From Mixophyes australis (Eukaryota; Chordata; Amphibia; Anura; Limnodynastidae), in contig JAVHZZ010000008.1 in NCBI GenBank assembly GCA_036250195.1, positions 10,414,934 to 10,478,933 of the forward strand: a stretch of 64,000 bases of DNA. The letters are read 5' to 3'. Each line of letters begins with the position of its first letter. Positions within the stretch are counted from its first letter, which is position 1. Below, piece by piece: positions 24,001 through 38,500 of this stretch. The position numbers and the translations under genes were made by a program. The notes under the pieces were generated by a model. It did no database searches, was not told where the DNA came from, and was given only the letters and a program-made list of their open reading frames with translations.

Positions 24001-27000
24001 CATATTATAGAGGAAAAGTCCGGTAAGATAGAAATATGTTTTTTTGTTGTTTTGGTAAAAACATCTCGGAAATATGTAATTTTAATTTTCCATTCACGAT
24101 TCACTTGTAATGTGTGCTCACTTTCTATAACACTTGTGTCAAACACTATGAGGATCTGTATTGGGAGATGGGAAGGTCATAAAAGTGCCCTCCCCATTCA
24201 ATACGATTACAATCGTGTTATTTGTGGCTTTCTGCCCACTGGAGCTAGGGATGCTGGGTAGATTATCTCCTCAAAATTCCCAAGTGGAGCAAGGCATGCT
24301 GGGTAGTGGTATGCAAACCACACAGTTCACCTTGGTTTGTTTCTGACACTGGCAGAATGCACTAATATAGTGTTTAGTACTACTGCCTCACAGCGCTGGG
24401 GTCATGAGTTCGATTCCCGACCATGTCCTTATCTGTGTGGAGTTTGTATGTTCTCCCTGTGTTTACGTCGGTTTCCTCCGGGTGCTCCGGTTTCCTCCCA
24501 CACTCCAAAAACATACTGGTAGTTTAATTGGCTGCTATCCAAATTGACCCTTCTCTCTCCCTCTCTCCCTTTCCCTCTCCCCTCTCCCCCTCCCCTCAGT
24601 GTTATAAGGTAAGGTTTTATATTGGATCAACATGTATTTTAGGGCTTTACCCTCCCTCCACACATAGGGTCCTTCTGTAATATTTGAGTGTTACTATCAC
24701 TTGACAAGTGAGTGACAGGAAAGAAGGAATCGCACCGCAACGCATCACTTTTTAAAGGAGACCACATGTTGTCATTAATTACCATTTTTTGTTTTGGTCA
24801 CAAACACCCCCCCCATCCCTCTGATCAATCTCCCTGAAAGAGTGACAAGTTTATTGGTACACTCAGCTCTTGGAGTATTATAACTCGTCTCCTTTCTCAT
24901 AGTTTAATTTCCATCCCCTACAAGAGATGAGTTAGGAATGATTGGTGGACACAGTATAGTGCAGGAATGGAAAACTAAATCTGTTTCCCAACAAAATTTA
25001 TCAACAAAAATCTGGAGCTGAAATATTTAATTGTTAAGTGACAGGGAGAAATGTTCTCTATATATCCTCTTCCCACCAACTATAGACACATGGGTCCTTC
25101 ATTCGTGTTTCCATGAGCCTGGTATATGTTTCTCTGGCGGGTCTCAGCTGACTTTGAGGGTTCAAGCAAAGTTTTATTTAAATGAAAAGTCCACTTTTTG
25201 TGTAGTTTTTGATTTGGGCTTAAATGTGGAAAATAGACCCTATAACGTCTATGTACTAAGGCAGTGTTTCTCAATTCCAGTCCTCGGGACCCACTAACAG
25301 TGCAGGATTGCAAGGTGACCAGTGAAATAATTATACCACCTGCTACACTGTGTCAGTCAGTAATGAATACACCTGTGCTCCAGCAATGAGATATAGAAAA
25401 CATGTTCTGCTTGGGGGTCCTGAGGACTGGAGTTGAGAAACAATGTACTAAGGGAAATATGGAGGAAAAGAGTGACACTTTTTCCTCCATATTTGCCTCC
25501 ACGCTGTCACTTTGTGTGTCCGTCTGCCGGGGGGGGTGTCCAGAGGAGGAGTGGGCGGAGTTGCAGTGTGTACTCATGTTAATGAGATCTATTATTGCCA
25601 TGTAATATGAAACCTTCCAGACGGACCATTCTGGTGACTCTTAGGGGTAAATCTATCAAGCTGCAGGGTTGAAAAAGTGGTGATATTGCCTTTAGCGACC
25701 AGTCAGATTCTAGTTATCGTGTATTTAGTACATTCTACAAAATTACAGCTAGAATCTAAATGGTTGCTATCGGCAACTTGTCCACTTTTTCAAACCCGCA
25801 GCTTGATAAATAGACTCTTTAGAGTCTAGTTTCCACATAGAAGCCCTATGCTATCTATGTCTATTAGTTAGCTAGATACAATCTTTAGCAGCGTATACCT
25901 AGTCCTGCTCTCTCTCCTTCGGTGGGGTCTGTACATATGCAGTCTTATGCCTGGCCTATATCAGCGGTTTGAACGGAGTAGTACGAACTGTTTACACTAC
26001 TTGGTTCAAATCCAATGACACTCACTGAAGGTCATAACTAGGGGGACGTATATGCAGGTCAGGATATAAGAGTGTAATTACAGATATTGTATTGGTTTGC
26101 AGCCACAAGATTTGGGATCTATGGTGGGATCAGTGTACTAGACGATCCAGATCTCAGGTACCCTGACTATTTCTATGGCTGCCAGCAATGTGCCAGAAAC
26201 TAACCATCAGATGTATAGATGTGAACAAGTTCTAGATCTCTATTATACACACTGTGTATTACATTCTGTCCTTGGTTGTCTATGAAACAATAGAAGAAAC
26301 GCATCAGTGGTCACATGATTTCCTGGCGTTATACATTGAATGATATTGCTGATGGTAAGATCCTGAATGTTTGCGTGTTAGTGTTCACTGATGTGTCACT
26401 CTTTGACTAGGTGTCTTCTCTCTTCCTTTGTGCTGGCCGCAGAGACGTAGCCCGGTAAGACAAGCATTTTCTCTGTGCTAATTGCTTTCTGTATGTTTTA
26501 TACAACATGATGTTTGAAAGAAGCCCGTCTTTATCACCGTTGGATTCCTGCATTAGCATGCAGATCCTGGGCCACGGTACGAGAGAGAGACACATTTTCA
26601 CAGGATAGAGGTGCAAAAGAAAAGAACAACCTTACCCTAAAATAATCCACACTAAAAATAATGGTTTGTGGTGGCGATCAAGGAGTTAAGGTAAAAAAAA
26701 AAACAAAGGCCGCCTTTCCTTAGAGGTCCCATTATCCAGATCCGAGGGGTATCCTGTGGCTGTCAAAGTCCCACATTGTTGTCCTTTAATGTGTCGACTA
26801 TTACAAATATAAAAGGTTCCTCTTGTGTTTAGAATTCAGCAGATGAGATCAGCTCTTTTTGGGTTATGAATAGATTAAAGCTTGCCTACGTTTACGGATG
26901 TCTATAGGCTTGGGTTACCACCAGCTGTACGTTAGGTTAAGGTGTAGAACATTATGTTTTATTTTATCTTGAGAGCCAGCTTGGGTTATGATGGCATCCT

Positions 27001-30000
27001 GCCAGTTTTATGGGTCCTAGCGGGAGAGTCTGGATAACTGCCCTTTTTTTGTGTTTATTAACGTAACCGTGTTCATAACTTTTCATTGAGGAAAAAAGCT
27101 AAATATGTAGCACAACATTTACACAATATAAAGCTTCTATTTTTTTAAACTCAATATGTGCATGGATGTAAAAATGTATACGTACAAACGATGCATTAAG
27201 CTAGGTACACACTACAGAATTTTCCACCAACTTTTTATGCCAATTGATTTTACATGTGATCGATGGTCCGATCGCTCGCTCCATGGACTGCATACACACT
27301 AGCCTTGTTTTAGATGATAAAGTGAAGAGCGGACGTCCCTTTAGCAACTTTTTACAGCCATGTTGTCGTGAGCAACGATTGCAAATTCGTACAAACTGAA
27401 GCAACATTTGCGGGGCATGTAACGATATACCAAAGACATTAGCATAAAGGGGAAGAGCTTTCACTATAGTTAACACCCAAAAACGCATAATATGTTAATA
27501 TGAATTTATAAGTTAAATAGTTTATAAAGATAAAGTTTATAAAGGGTAAATATGAATAGATTCACAACATAAATGCAAAGGGTAATAACACACGTGCTTT
27601 ATACTAGTGTAATGGTCTGCGGCCAGACAGGTGCAATACACATCTATACAAAACACAAGTCAGTGATGTGAGGATACCACACCACGTGGGACTGGTACAG
27701 GCATCACAAATTTACATACACAAGCTCCCCAGGTCGAGGAAGTATCGGAGGATTGTCGTGGATCGAACGGAAGTTTATACACACTACACAACTGAAACGA
27801 GATTGGAACGAAAATATTTGACAGTGCGACCAACCAAATGAGGCGACAATCGTCCATTTGGGCAGACTTTCGACCATCGTGTCACTACACACACTGACCC
27901 GACTTTTGAACGAGCGGTCGTATGTCCGCTGGTTGAGCAGATTATTGGACGAAAACCCTGTAGTGTGTACCCAGCTTTACTTGTACAAACCTGCTTTCAT
28001 GATGACCGTTGGGCCTTTTTGGGATGTTAATAACATTTATTTGTTACATGTCTCCACTTAGACATTTAATCTGCTTGCCCGGTATTTAGCCCAAATTCTA
28101 CTGGCCCCTTCTATTCTGTTCTTAATGTTAATATATTTGTTTAGTATAATTGTTAAAACCTCTGGAGACTGCAGATTTGGAGATGATCATAATGAATAGT
28201 AGCTGAAACTCTTACATGTTTGTCAAATGACACATGGCATTTTGGTGTTATCTGCATCGGAAAATATATTCTGGATTGGCATTAGCCCTGTCAGTGTTTT
28301 CTATGGCTATTTTTAATCAAAACCCTGGCAATTCACCCAAGACTTAAATTAAGCATTTTTTAGTTGTTTTTCATGGTAAATGTTGGAAAGGTGTTTCTTG
28401 GCTGTCAACCCATTATCTAAAACGTTCTGAAAACATGACAAACTTTAAAATAATTGCTGCTTTCTAGTATTGTAATACAAACAGACACGTAGTCACTTAG
28501 AGGAGCTCTGCTGAACAGTTTGCTAGGACTAATGTGGAAAAAGACAACCACACTTTTTTTTTTAATCCGGAAGTCCCAAGTGTTCTGAGTAATAGATCAA
28601 GTAACACTCTCCCATCTCCTATTACCCAGTTGTATTCTCAAACATGGTTGTTTAAATTCCTTTAAAGACATTAATCAGAAACTTTATTTTTTCTTCTTTA
28701 CAAGAACAAAAGCATCAAGTTTAATGTGTTAAAATGAACCATTTAGGCAAAATGAAACCATTCGAAGTACAATAGAGTGCAGGTTAAAGCTCTGTCTTAC
28801 TGTTCTTATCTAATCTCCAGCGCTTGGCTAATAACATTCACTGACTGCTTCTATTCCTTTGGTTCCCTGGTCAGAGAGGGAGGAGCTTAAGCGGACCATT
28901 ATGTTGTCTTAAAGCGAGAGTACCTGAAAATAATGGAACAATATCTCACAAAATAATGTTGTATTTAATCTTTTGTTTTACAAATTTTGACTGAAAGATC
29001 CTCAGTAAATGCATCAAAGGATTACGTTACAATGTTTATTTACTTCTTACAGTATTTACATAATATGTATTTTGGAAAACATAATAAAGGGCAAGCGGAT
29101 CAGAGCACGGTCGAGATTGGGGTATCGTTTAGATGTTACGTTTTGTTCTGATAATTCACCTGATTGCATTTGAACGGCCGTTTCTTCTTTTATTATTCAA
29201 AAATTTATAAAACTTTGAAATGATTGAACTTGGAGAGAAATCTCACTGACGTCTTGTAGATACAGGTGGCCAAAGGGTGGTGGATCTATGGAAACTGGTG
29301 CCGAGGACACAAGGTGGTGTTACTCATAGCAACCAACATGCTTTCATTCTTTAAACGTCACTGGTTTCTATGGGCAACTCTACATTTTTCATCTGGACCA
29401 TTTTTCATATCTGTTCCCAGAACTACATAAGTTTTAGATGAAAAATTTCTGTCTTAATCTCGAATCGTTAATAATAAATGGATTTCAGAATCATAAAGAG
29501 CTCACTCATTTTGCAGTGTGATAACATCCCCTCGTCTGCTTCTAACTACAGTATAACAAAAAGGCTGCGTTTAAATCCCACACTTGTTTTCCAAGCTAAA
29601 CTCTCTAAAACATCTGTTTACTCTAATTCAGTGTAATGTAAGAAGCTTTATATTCTACTAATGCTTGTCTGTGCAGACTGCATGTTTAACAGATGCATGA
29701 TTTGTGCTTTAATAAGTCTTTATTTTTGTTAATAGGGCTCAATTAAGAGACACTTGTCAAGTAAGTAGAAGTTTCATAGGAACTATGACCTGATATATCT
29801 AGTCAGCTGCTGTTGTAATATACTTATAAATACATGATAAGTTCACATTGCAGGTTTTATGAACACTGACGTTTTGTTTTTTTATTAAATCCCTTTTGAA
29901 ATACTACCTGATAACTAGGAATTATATACTACATGTAATTTAAAGGGCAAGGACAAGGTTTGTTTTGCAATCCTCATGTCTTACGTCTTCCATTCCACTT

Positions 30001-31361
30001 GGTACAGTCCAAGTTGCAGTCTAATAGCTCCTTTAGTCTAACTCTGGTTGACCAGAGTGTGATTAGATGCTTGTTAATTATACGGGCACCACTTGACTCC
30101 GCCCACATGTCATTCCAGGGAGGAGTCCGTTCTCTTGAGCATGAATGGGGAACTCAAAATGCTAAGAGGGCGAAGTAACAGACTGTATTACACGGGCGGG
30201 CGTCCATTAACGATTAACTAGGCTAATGTTTTGTTTTACTCTGTACAGGTGAAGAGATCGCGAGGCCGAGACGCTCGACTCCCACAGCCGAGCTTGCAAG
30301 GTTAGTTCTCTTTGTATATCTTCTTTTTTTTCTTTATTTTACCAAAGACTGTTAGAATGGTCTTTGCTGGTTTTGTTGTTCTTTGTGAATTTTGTTATAT
30401 TTTTATTTCCTTGTTCATATATTTGTGCTGAATAGCGGTATTGTTCCATGGAGTTATATGATCACTTTCTGGGCATGGATGGGAAATGTCTTACAGTAAT
30501 GTTGGCTCCACATAGCGTGATGTGGTCGGCTAGTTTTGTTGTTTTATGAGATTGACATTACTCGGATCACAAACACCGGAAGTCCGGTAACAATAGACTG
30601 GACTTGTCTGTAAACCTCTCAGCCCATTGTATGCTTTGTATTAATGTAATTTGTCTGTAAACCTAAATGACTGTAAGTGGGGAGTTTAGTCCTCCCCGGA
30701 TGTGCCCAAATTGTTCACAGACCCCGTCTGTGGGTGACAACCTATGAGTGTGTGTTCATATATCCGTGTTGGAGTGGTATCTGTGTACTGTAGGTGGAGA
30801 CTGCATGATACACTGCCTGGGATGCGTCAATGATTTTCAAATGTAATGCTGATTGGACACACGATGGGACAATGAGAAGGGACACCATCTTTAAATATTA
30901 ACAAAGTTAAAGTGGATTTGTCACCTAGGCGGACATGGGGTAACAGATATACTTTAAAAATAATTGGAAGTTGGATAATGCATTCAGCCAAGCTGTATCA
31001 CATGATGGGCTGTTACAGAGTATCTCTGCACTTCTAGACCCGTTGGATCGGTTTTTGGGGTATTGAAGACTTTCGGTTAATACCATACTTTTATAGCTCT
31101 ATCTCTTTCACACGGGGATCGCATAGTGTCGAGATCTCACAAATAAATTAAACTGATCCATTGTTTGTGACTGATCTTCTAAAGTCACATGCTTTTATTA
31201 TACACTTTTAGTAAGAAAACTCCAGTCGACTTGTTTGGTCCTCCTCTAGAATCTGCCTGTGAAGATCCAAAGTCTGAAGGTAAGTTCAGCCCAGGAAACT
31301 TGCATAGATCTTATTATTGTGTTTTCATTTTGGCTGCCATAGCTTCAAACTGTACATAGTG

Positions 31362-31425
<64 letters not shown>

Positions 31426-32511
31426 TATATATATATAGATATATATATAAAACTGTAGAAGTTTTATGTTGTCTGCTATTTTAATCAAGGTATTTCTGTC
31501 AGTCCCATTAGATCAGCCTGAGATATGGGGGGCCTCACAAACAAGCACCAAACCTACAGAGTCCCCAAAGCTGTCAAGACCCTTCCCAACAGGAAGTAAG
31601 TCACTGTCTATGTGTCTGTAACTGTGATTGGTAAGTCTTCCTAAAAATATGATGGTGGAGGAGTATAGAATGTATCGTGTTGGATTCTGGAATGTATTTT
31701 ACTGGTTTGCAGGGGCGGGGTGGGATTCTGCCCCCCAGGCCAGTCCCATAGTGGGTTACTTTTGGCTGGGTCACTGAGCCACCTGAATTTTTGTTTCCTT
31801 TAAAATGTTCCTAATAAGCTGCTGAGTCAAGTCTTGCCGCCCAGGCTAAAATTTGCGAACCCTCCCCTGCTGGCCTGTATCGGAGACAAGAATCCTATGG
31901 CTTCCCAGCTGCTGTTGAACTACAAATCCTAAAATGCCCTGCCAGCTGGAGGAAAGCAGGACATGGTGGGACATATAGATGCACGGCAGCTGGAGATGTA
32001 TAGAAAGCCTGGATCTGGCCTACATGGGGGGGGGGGGGGTATATAAAGGTTGTCTGTGATGTGATTGGGTCGTGGTCCTTGGATTGAGAACTTGCACCTC
32101 GGTTATGTTTGATGAGCAGAGACTGGAGAATGTCAGAATCCGCCATGGAATATGTGCATACTGAATATAGAGGTAATTTCTAAATGTCTGCAGTGTTGGT
32201 GCAGGTACAGAGCAGGTGGTCAATGTAGTCTGCCCATTGATCAGAACTGACCTGTATTTATCCAGATCATGTCTACATTGTCTAAGATTACCCCTGAGCT
32301 TCCCACTGTTAAACAGAGTCCCCTTATTGTGTTAAATAGTCCCCTCCTAATAAAAATATTATCAAATATTTTAATTATGTCCGCCATTTTGTTTGTGTCT
32401 ATTTTTCAGAGTAATATTTCCACTGTTACTTTATCATTAGTTCCGTGTAATATTCTGTTGGGATTTTTTTTTTTAAAAAAAATGCCCCCATTGTATAACC
32501 ACATAAGGGCC

Positions 32512-32542
<31 letters not shown>

Positions 32543-35500
32543 GATGATAATCATAATAATAATATCATTTATATAACACCAACACATTACACAGTGTTGT
32601 ACAGTCACAGAATATTTACTTATTCACGCCAATTCCTGCTCCACTGGAGCTTGCAATCTAAATTCCCCTCCATGATCTCACATACAGCACACTGCTTATA
32701 TAAAGGTCAGTTTAGTTAGAAGCTAGTTAACTTACTAATATGTGTTTGGATTGTGGGAGGAGCCTGGGGGAACCAGGGGGGGGGGGGGGGGCTACAAACT
32801 CCGCACACGTGGGTCAGTAGTGGTATCTATTGGACGATTATGATTGGCTCATTATTAGTTGTTTCTCTCATCGTAAGGACCACTTACACGCACTGTACTG
32901 TGGGGCAGCACGGTGGCTCAGTGGTTAGCACTTCTGCCTCACAGCACTGGGGTCATGAGTTCAATTCCCGACCATGGCCTTATCTGTGTGGAGTTTGTAT
33001 GTTCTCCCCGTGTTTGCGTGGGTTTCCTCCGGGTACTCCGGTTTCCTTCCACACTCCAAAAACATACTAGTAGGTTAATTGGCTGCTATCAAAATTGACC
33101 CTAGTCTAAGTCTGTCTGTCTCTGTGTATGTGTGTGTGTGTGTGTGTGTTAGGGAATTTAGACTAGGCTTCAATGGTGCAGGGACTGATGTGAATGAGTT
33201 CTCTGTACAGCGCTGCGGAATCTGTGGCGCTATATAAATAAATGTTGATGATGCTGATGATATACTATGCAACAATCATTTTCAGATGTTTTTGACAAAG
33301 TAATGAGCAATTCCAGGTAATGATTACCTTGTGATGTTTTATGTAATGGACTTTTTTAATATATTGTGTTTTTGTTTTCCAGCACCTCCACCCATTCCAC
33401 CCAAAAATATTCCAGCCACCCCGCCCAGAACCGCATCTCCATTGCCAGCTGGACTAGGTGAGTGCCCTCAGCAGGAGGGCTGGGTCTGTATTGTGAGTAC
33501 AGTTATATTCACTTATATATATGTGTCCTACAGATGAGTATATTACACAGTCCTGTTCCAGGTTCCAGGCCTGGTATTCCAGTAGCTGCAAATGGAATAC
33601 TCCCAGCCAGCTCAGGCTTGTGTGTGTGATCCAGGCCGGGTATTCCAGTAGCTGCAAATGGAATACTCCCAGCCAGCTCAGGCTTGTGTGTGTGATCCAG
33701 GCCGGGTATTCCAGTAGCTGCAAATGGAATACTCCCAGCCGGCTCAGGCTTGTGTGTGTGATCCAGGCCGCGTATTCCAGTAGCTGCAAATGGAATACTT
33801 CCAGCCAGCTCAGGCTTGTGTGTGATCCAGGCCGGGTATTCCAGTAGCTGCAAATGGAATACTCCCAGCCGGCTCAGGCTTGTGTGTGTGATCCAGGCCG
33901 GGTATTCCAGTAGCTGCAAATGGAATACTCCCAGCCGGCTCAGGCTTGTGTGTGATCCAGGCCTATTATTCCAGTAGCTGCAAATGGAATACTCCCAGCC
34001 GGCTCAGGCTTGTGTGTGATCCAGGCCGGGTATTCCAGTAGCTGCAAATGGAATACTCCCAGCCGGCTCAGACTTGTGTGTGATCCAGGCCGGGTATTCC
34101 AGTAGCTGCAAATGGAATGCTCCCAGCCGGCTCAGACTTGTGTATGATCCAGGCCGGGTATTCCAGTAGCTGCAAATGGAATACTCCCAGCTGGCTCAGG
34201 CTTGTGTGGGAAGGCAAAGGCTTGCAGTGCATGCTGGAACTTGTAGTTCCACAACATCAGGAGACCTGCTGATTTGTTTACCTCAATTTTCAGATTAAGA
34301 TTATGTCCCTGGGCAATAATGAAAACGGGGCCCCACAACACCCATATGGTCCTCTCCTTCCCTGTGCCCCCAACACCTTAACTATACATGACAATAATTG
34401 CCAAACAGTACTAAAACACTGAGTAAAGTACAGGGCGAATGCAATTATAAATAAACAGGCTCTTTTAAGAGAGAGGCCAAAATAGGGACATAATAGGAGG
34501 AAATTGGGAAATAGCTTGGCAGTCTGCTCATATCATCATCGCTCCTAAAATATGTCGCTGGCCCAACTCACTTATACAGTGTGATAAAAACCAGACACAC
34601 TGACAACTCAGTAAATGGTCAGCACCGTTCAGTGTCACCAGATACAGGAGCTCCGTGCCCTAGTAACTGTATTTGGTTTCCATTTACATATTGCAGCCTA
34701 TGTTGTTTTTAGTTTTATCAGCTACAGGTCACAATAAAGATGTTTGACTTTAGCTCTGCTCTGTGTATTGAAAGTTTGACTTTAGCTCAGTTTGACTTTA
34801 GCTCTGCCCTGCGTTTACCCTGTGCTCTTTCTACACACAGTCAGCGCAGTTTTGGGGAGCTGAGTCCCTCGGTCATTTCAGCCTTTGCTAATAGAATAAA
34901 ACCATGCATTATAATAATATACTTGGCTGGAACGACCATCATCAACATTTATTTATCTAGCACCAGCAAAATTCCATAGCGCTTCCCTGGATGGGCATTC
35001 CTTGTACCCTGCAGTGAGCACAATAAACGTGTAACTTAATTCAGACTGATCCCTATGCTGTAGAGGGAATGGGAGCAATCTCTAGTCTGTGTCCTGTCCA
35101 AGGATTTGATGTCCATTAATAAGGACACCGTGGTTAGCATAGGGATCAGGGATCACCTTATTATGCTGCTTTACGCTCTAACATGACAGAGTCCAGTTCA
35201 AATCCCAGTGTATAAGTTTATGATTTTAATTTTTTTTTCATCTGTAGACCAAGCAGCTGCTGCAGGAGGTGAGCAGAGAGAAACGGACACTAGAGAGGAA
35301 CAACCTGCATCAATCAATGATTTGGACAGTATTTTCGGCCCTGTGTTATCACCCAAATCTGTGGCTGTCACTTCTGAAGACAAGTGGGTCAGGTTTTTAG
35401 ACCCTTCCCCAGAACAGAGTTCCCCTCCTCCCACCTCCACAAGAATGGTTGAATCCCCCCCGGCTGAAGAACCCGAAAGTCCCTGTGAACTGTCTCCCCC

Positions 35501-38500
35501 TGCTGTAACATGTCGAAATATTCCATCCCCGCTCAACCTGGAAGAGGTCCACAAGAAAATGTCGGAACAATCATTCATTAAAGATGACGTATTGGAGACG
35601 GCAGCATCTCCTAAAGATTTTGGCATTGGGCAAAGAGCTACACCTCCCCCACCTCCACCCCCCACGTACAGAACTGTGGTATCTTCTCCAGGACCTGGTG
35701 GCAGCGCAAGTGGTACGTTCCATTGTCATTCTTTTGCCACCAGTGATTGACCTATTAGTGGGCAAATGTTCATAGATCGCTAATGCGTAATAGGGGGATT
35801 TGTCATTAAAATTTAATTGCAATTTTTAGAAATAACATGGCACAATGTAGGTAATAGTTGTTTAACGTGTAAATGTCTCAACAATCCCAGTGTTTATATG
35901 CTTTATGTGCTATTTGCAGGTGTGGTGACTTGTCCCACAGTGTGCACTAAGCTTATTCCTGGGCGGCTGTCTTACTACACAGCTCCCCCACCTCGCATGC
36001 ACTCACCATGCAAGGAGATAGATTAAGAGCTGCCCGGAAAGAGGATTGTGCAGACTGCGGACCGACCCTCATACAGTCCCTGCATTTGCATCCAGGGACT
36101 GTACTTTGGCCAGAGAAGTAGTGCTGAATGTTAGTGCCACAAACAGAACACCAGGACAGTCCTGTAGTTGATCTCTAATTTGTGTCCGCGTCTCTGTCTC
36201 TGTGCCAGGACCAGCGGACTGTGGTCCATTATTCTGTTATCCCTTAATAGCCCCCAACATGCTTAATAGAGGTTTAGGAAGCAGAACCTCTTTACATTCC
36301 CTGGTGTAGCTCCAGAGCCGTAACTTAGAATTCTAGCGCCTGGGGCGAGAAAGACAAATGCCGCCCCCCTAGCCCTCAATTTTAACCAAATGAACCTAAA
36401 ATATTCCTAAATTGCACCCCCCTTCAGCGTTGCGCCCTGGGCGGTCGCCCCTGTCGCACAGCCCTAGTTACGGCCCTGTGTAGCTCACATTACCTTGAAG
36501 CATAATAGTGAGGGGCAGGAGGGGCATTTGACCCCAGGTCCGGTCCCATAACGGGCTAACTTGGGCTGGGTCACCTGCATTTTCTCCTTAATAATGTTCC
36601 TAATAGGCCGCTGAGTCGAGTCTTGCCCCCTGGGCTATAATTTGCCAGCCCTCCCCTGATAATAGTAATAATATAACTGTTTATTTTGTCACATCACGCT
36701 CCTGTTCTGGTTGATCATAGTGATCAATCCACAGCGCATTAACGTTTTGCAATTTTTCTTAAGATAATAAGGATTTAAACAAAATAAAATGTTATGTTAA
36801 CAGATGGGAAAAGTTTCTAATACATAATGATTCTCATTCCTGGAGCTGCTAAAGCTGTATTGGGGAACAGTAACCTTCATATTGTGTGTTTTCCTGTTAC
36901 AATAAATAATAAGCTAATTAGTGAATTTAATTAGCTTAGCTGTGTCCTATCACTAGTTTACAGGAAGTACTTAGTCCATGTAAACATAATGGAGAAGTGT
37001 ATCAGAATAATACATTTAAATTAGAAACCTATTTATTACTAGCATAAGTAAGAGTGATTAAAGGATGTTAGGAAGTTACAAGGATCCTTCCTTGTAACTT
37101 CCTAACGTCCTTTCATCACTCTTACTTATACTAGTCATAAACACGCTCGTGACACCGTTTTCCACTAATTTAATAGCAACAGCAATTTCAGATTTCAGGG
37201 AGAGAGGCCAAGGCTGGAACTTTTGTGGGCCAGTATTCCAAAATGTTAATGTGTACTAAGAATTAGTTATGTATTTTGAAAGTTTAAGTTTGTTTCAGCT
37301 ATAAAAGTATATCTGAAAAGTCAATGGGTCACCTCTGGCTGAGTGAATTGCAGAGAAATGAATTACACCAAATTTGCTGATATTTGTGAGATGCATTATG
37401 TAAATATGCAGAGACCTTCTCCACAGGTGGCAAATTTTATTGAGGACTTGTTGCTGTGAGGGTGAATCTGGCCAATTCCAGTGGCAGCATTGTGGATTAC
37501 GCTTATTGGAATTCCTATCCAAGGAAAAACGTCCGTGGTCATTTAGATATTAGAACTTTGGTAATGTTGACAATTAGTCTGGCAACGTCATCCCAGAATC
37601 GGGCAATCTTGGGGCAGGACACCCAAATGTGGATAAAGGTTCCTATCTTGCTACAGCCTCTCTATGAGCCTGTTCTGTGAATCCTCTTCAGTCTGGTAGG
37701 ACCTAAATACCACCGTAAATACACCTTGTAGGCGTTTTCCTTAATCAAAGAGGAGATTGAGAACTTGGATACTCTCTCCTCAGGATGGACCAGGTGTCGT
37801 CCCCCGGCAGTCCCCCCAAGTCCGACTCTCAGTTAATCTTGTATTTCGGGGTTGTGGCCTGTTTAGTGGTTACTAGTAAATTATAGAGATAATACCGTTT
37901 GGAAGGGGATCGTGTGCACTAGGTCTAGGGAAGGAATCCACAAAGAGTTTCATCTGTCTGTGGGCAAAAAGGCTAATTGTTGGAAAGTCAAATTTTTCCT
38001 GTATGACAGAGGAGCACACCGGCCACGTTCCCAGGTGTCTAAGTCCATTAATAGCTCTCTTAAAACCAAGTCAGGGAGCAGCTGTGCATTGGCCTGGACA
38101 GAAAGGCTGTTCTAGAGGGGGAGAGACATCCCAAAATGTGTTTTTAATAGTTCCAAAGTTGTCATATAAAAGCTATAACTGGGTATGAACGTACCATAAT
38201 AGATCTGAGATTAGTTGGACGCTTACGGCTAATGCCAGGGATGGGGCTTTGTAGGAAGAGTCCTCCAGACCCACTCATCTCGGACCGGGATCATTTGCAA
38301 ACCGAGCCGCTGCTTGGCTCAGTTGGGTCACTAAATAGTATAGATGCACAGACGGAAAGCCCCTACTATAGCAATTATCATGTGTGCAAGGAGCACCTAT
38401 GTCTGGTGCCATTGGTAATACTAAATGACTCAAAAAAAAAAAGTGTTAAAATCAGGGTTGATTATTGTCTAATAATATTTTGAATGAGGACATCCTACCT

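Larger units (their letters stand above)
14323..24010. other. Intron between the SPSPV exon and the RKSP microexon
   Basis: A 9.7-kb intron with no further coding sequence that I can recognise. It contains two palindromic MITEs at 16938-17281, a hAT-type element at 17791-18187, the 54-bp minisatellite, a hAT transposase remnant and SINEs, each listed separately. The stretches 15010-16930 and 21120-21720 show nothing I can name. Confidence 0.7.

Noticed and set aside
32902..32975. A tRNA gene
   Set aside because: A- and B-box-like sequence belongs to a SINE head repeated in several copies; no tRNA cloverleaf is supported.
33454..33919. Overlapping 111- to 136-codon frames on the minus strand
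   Set aside because: Translation of the 66-bp minisatellite.
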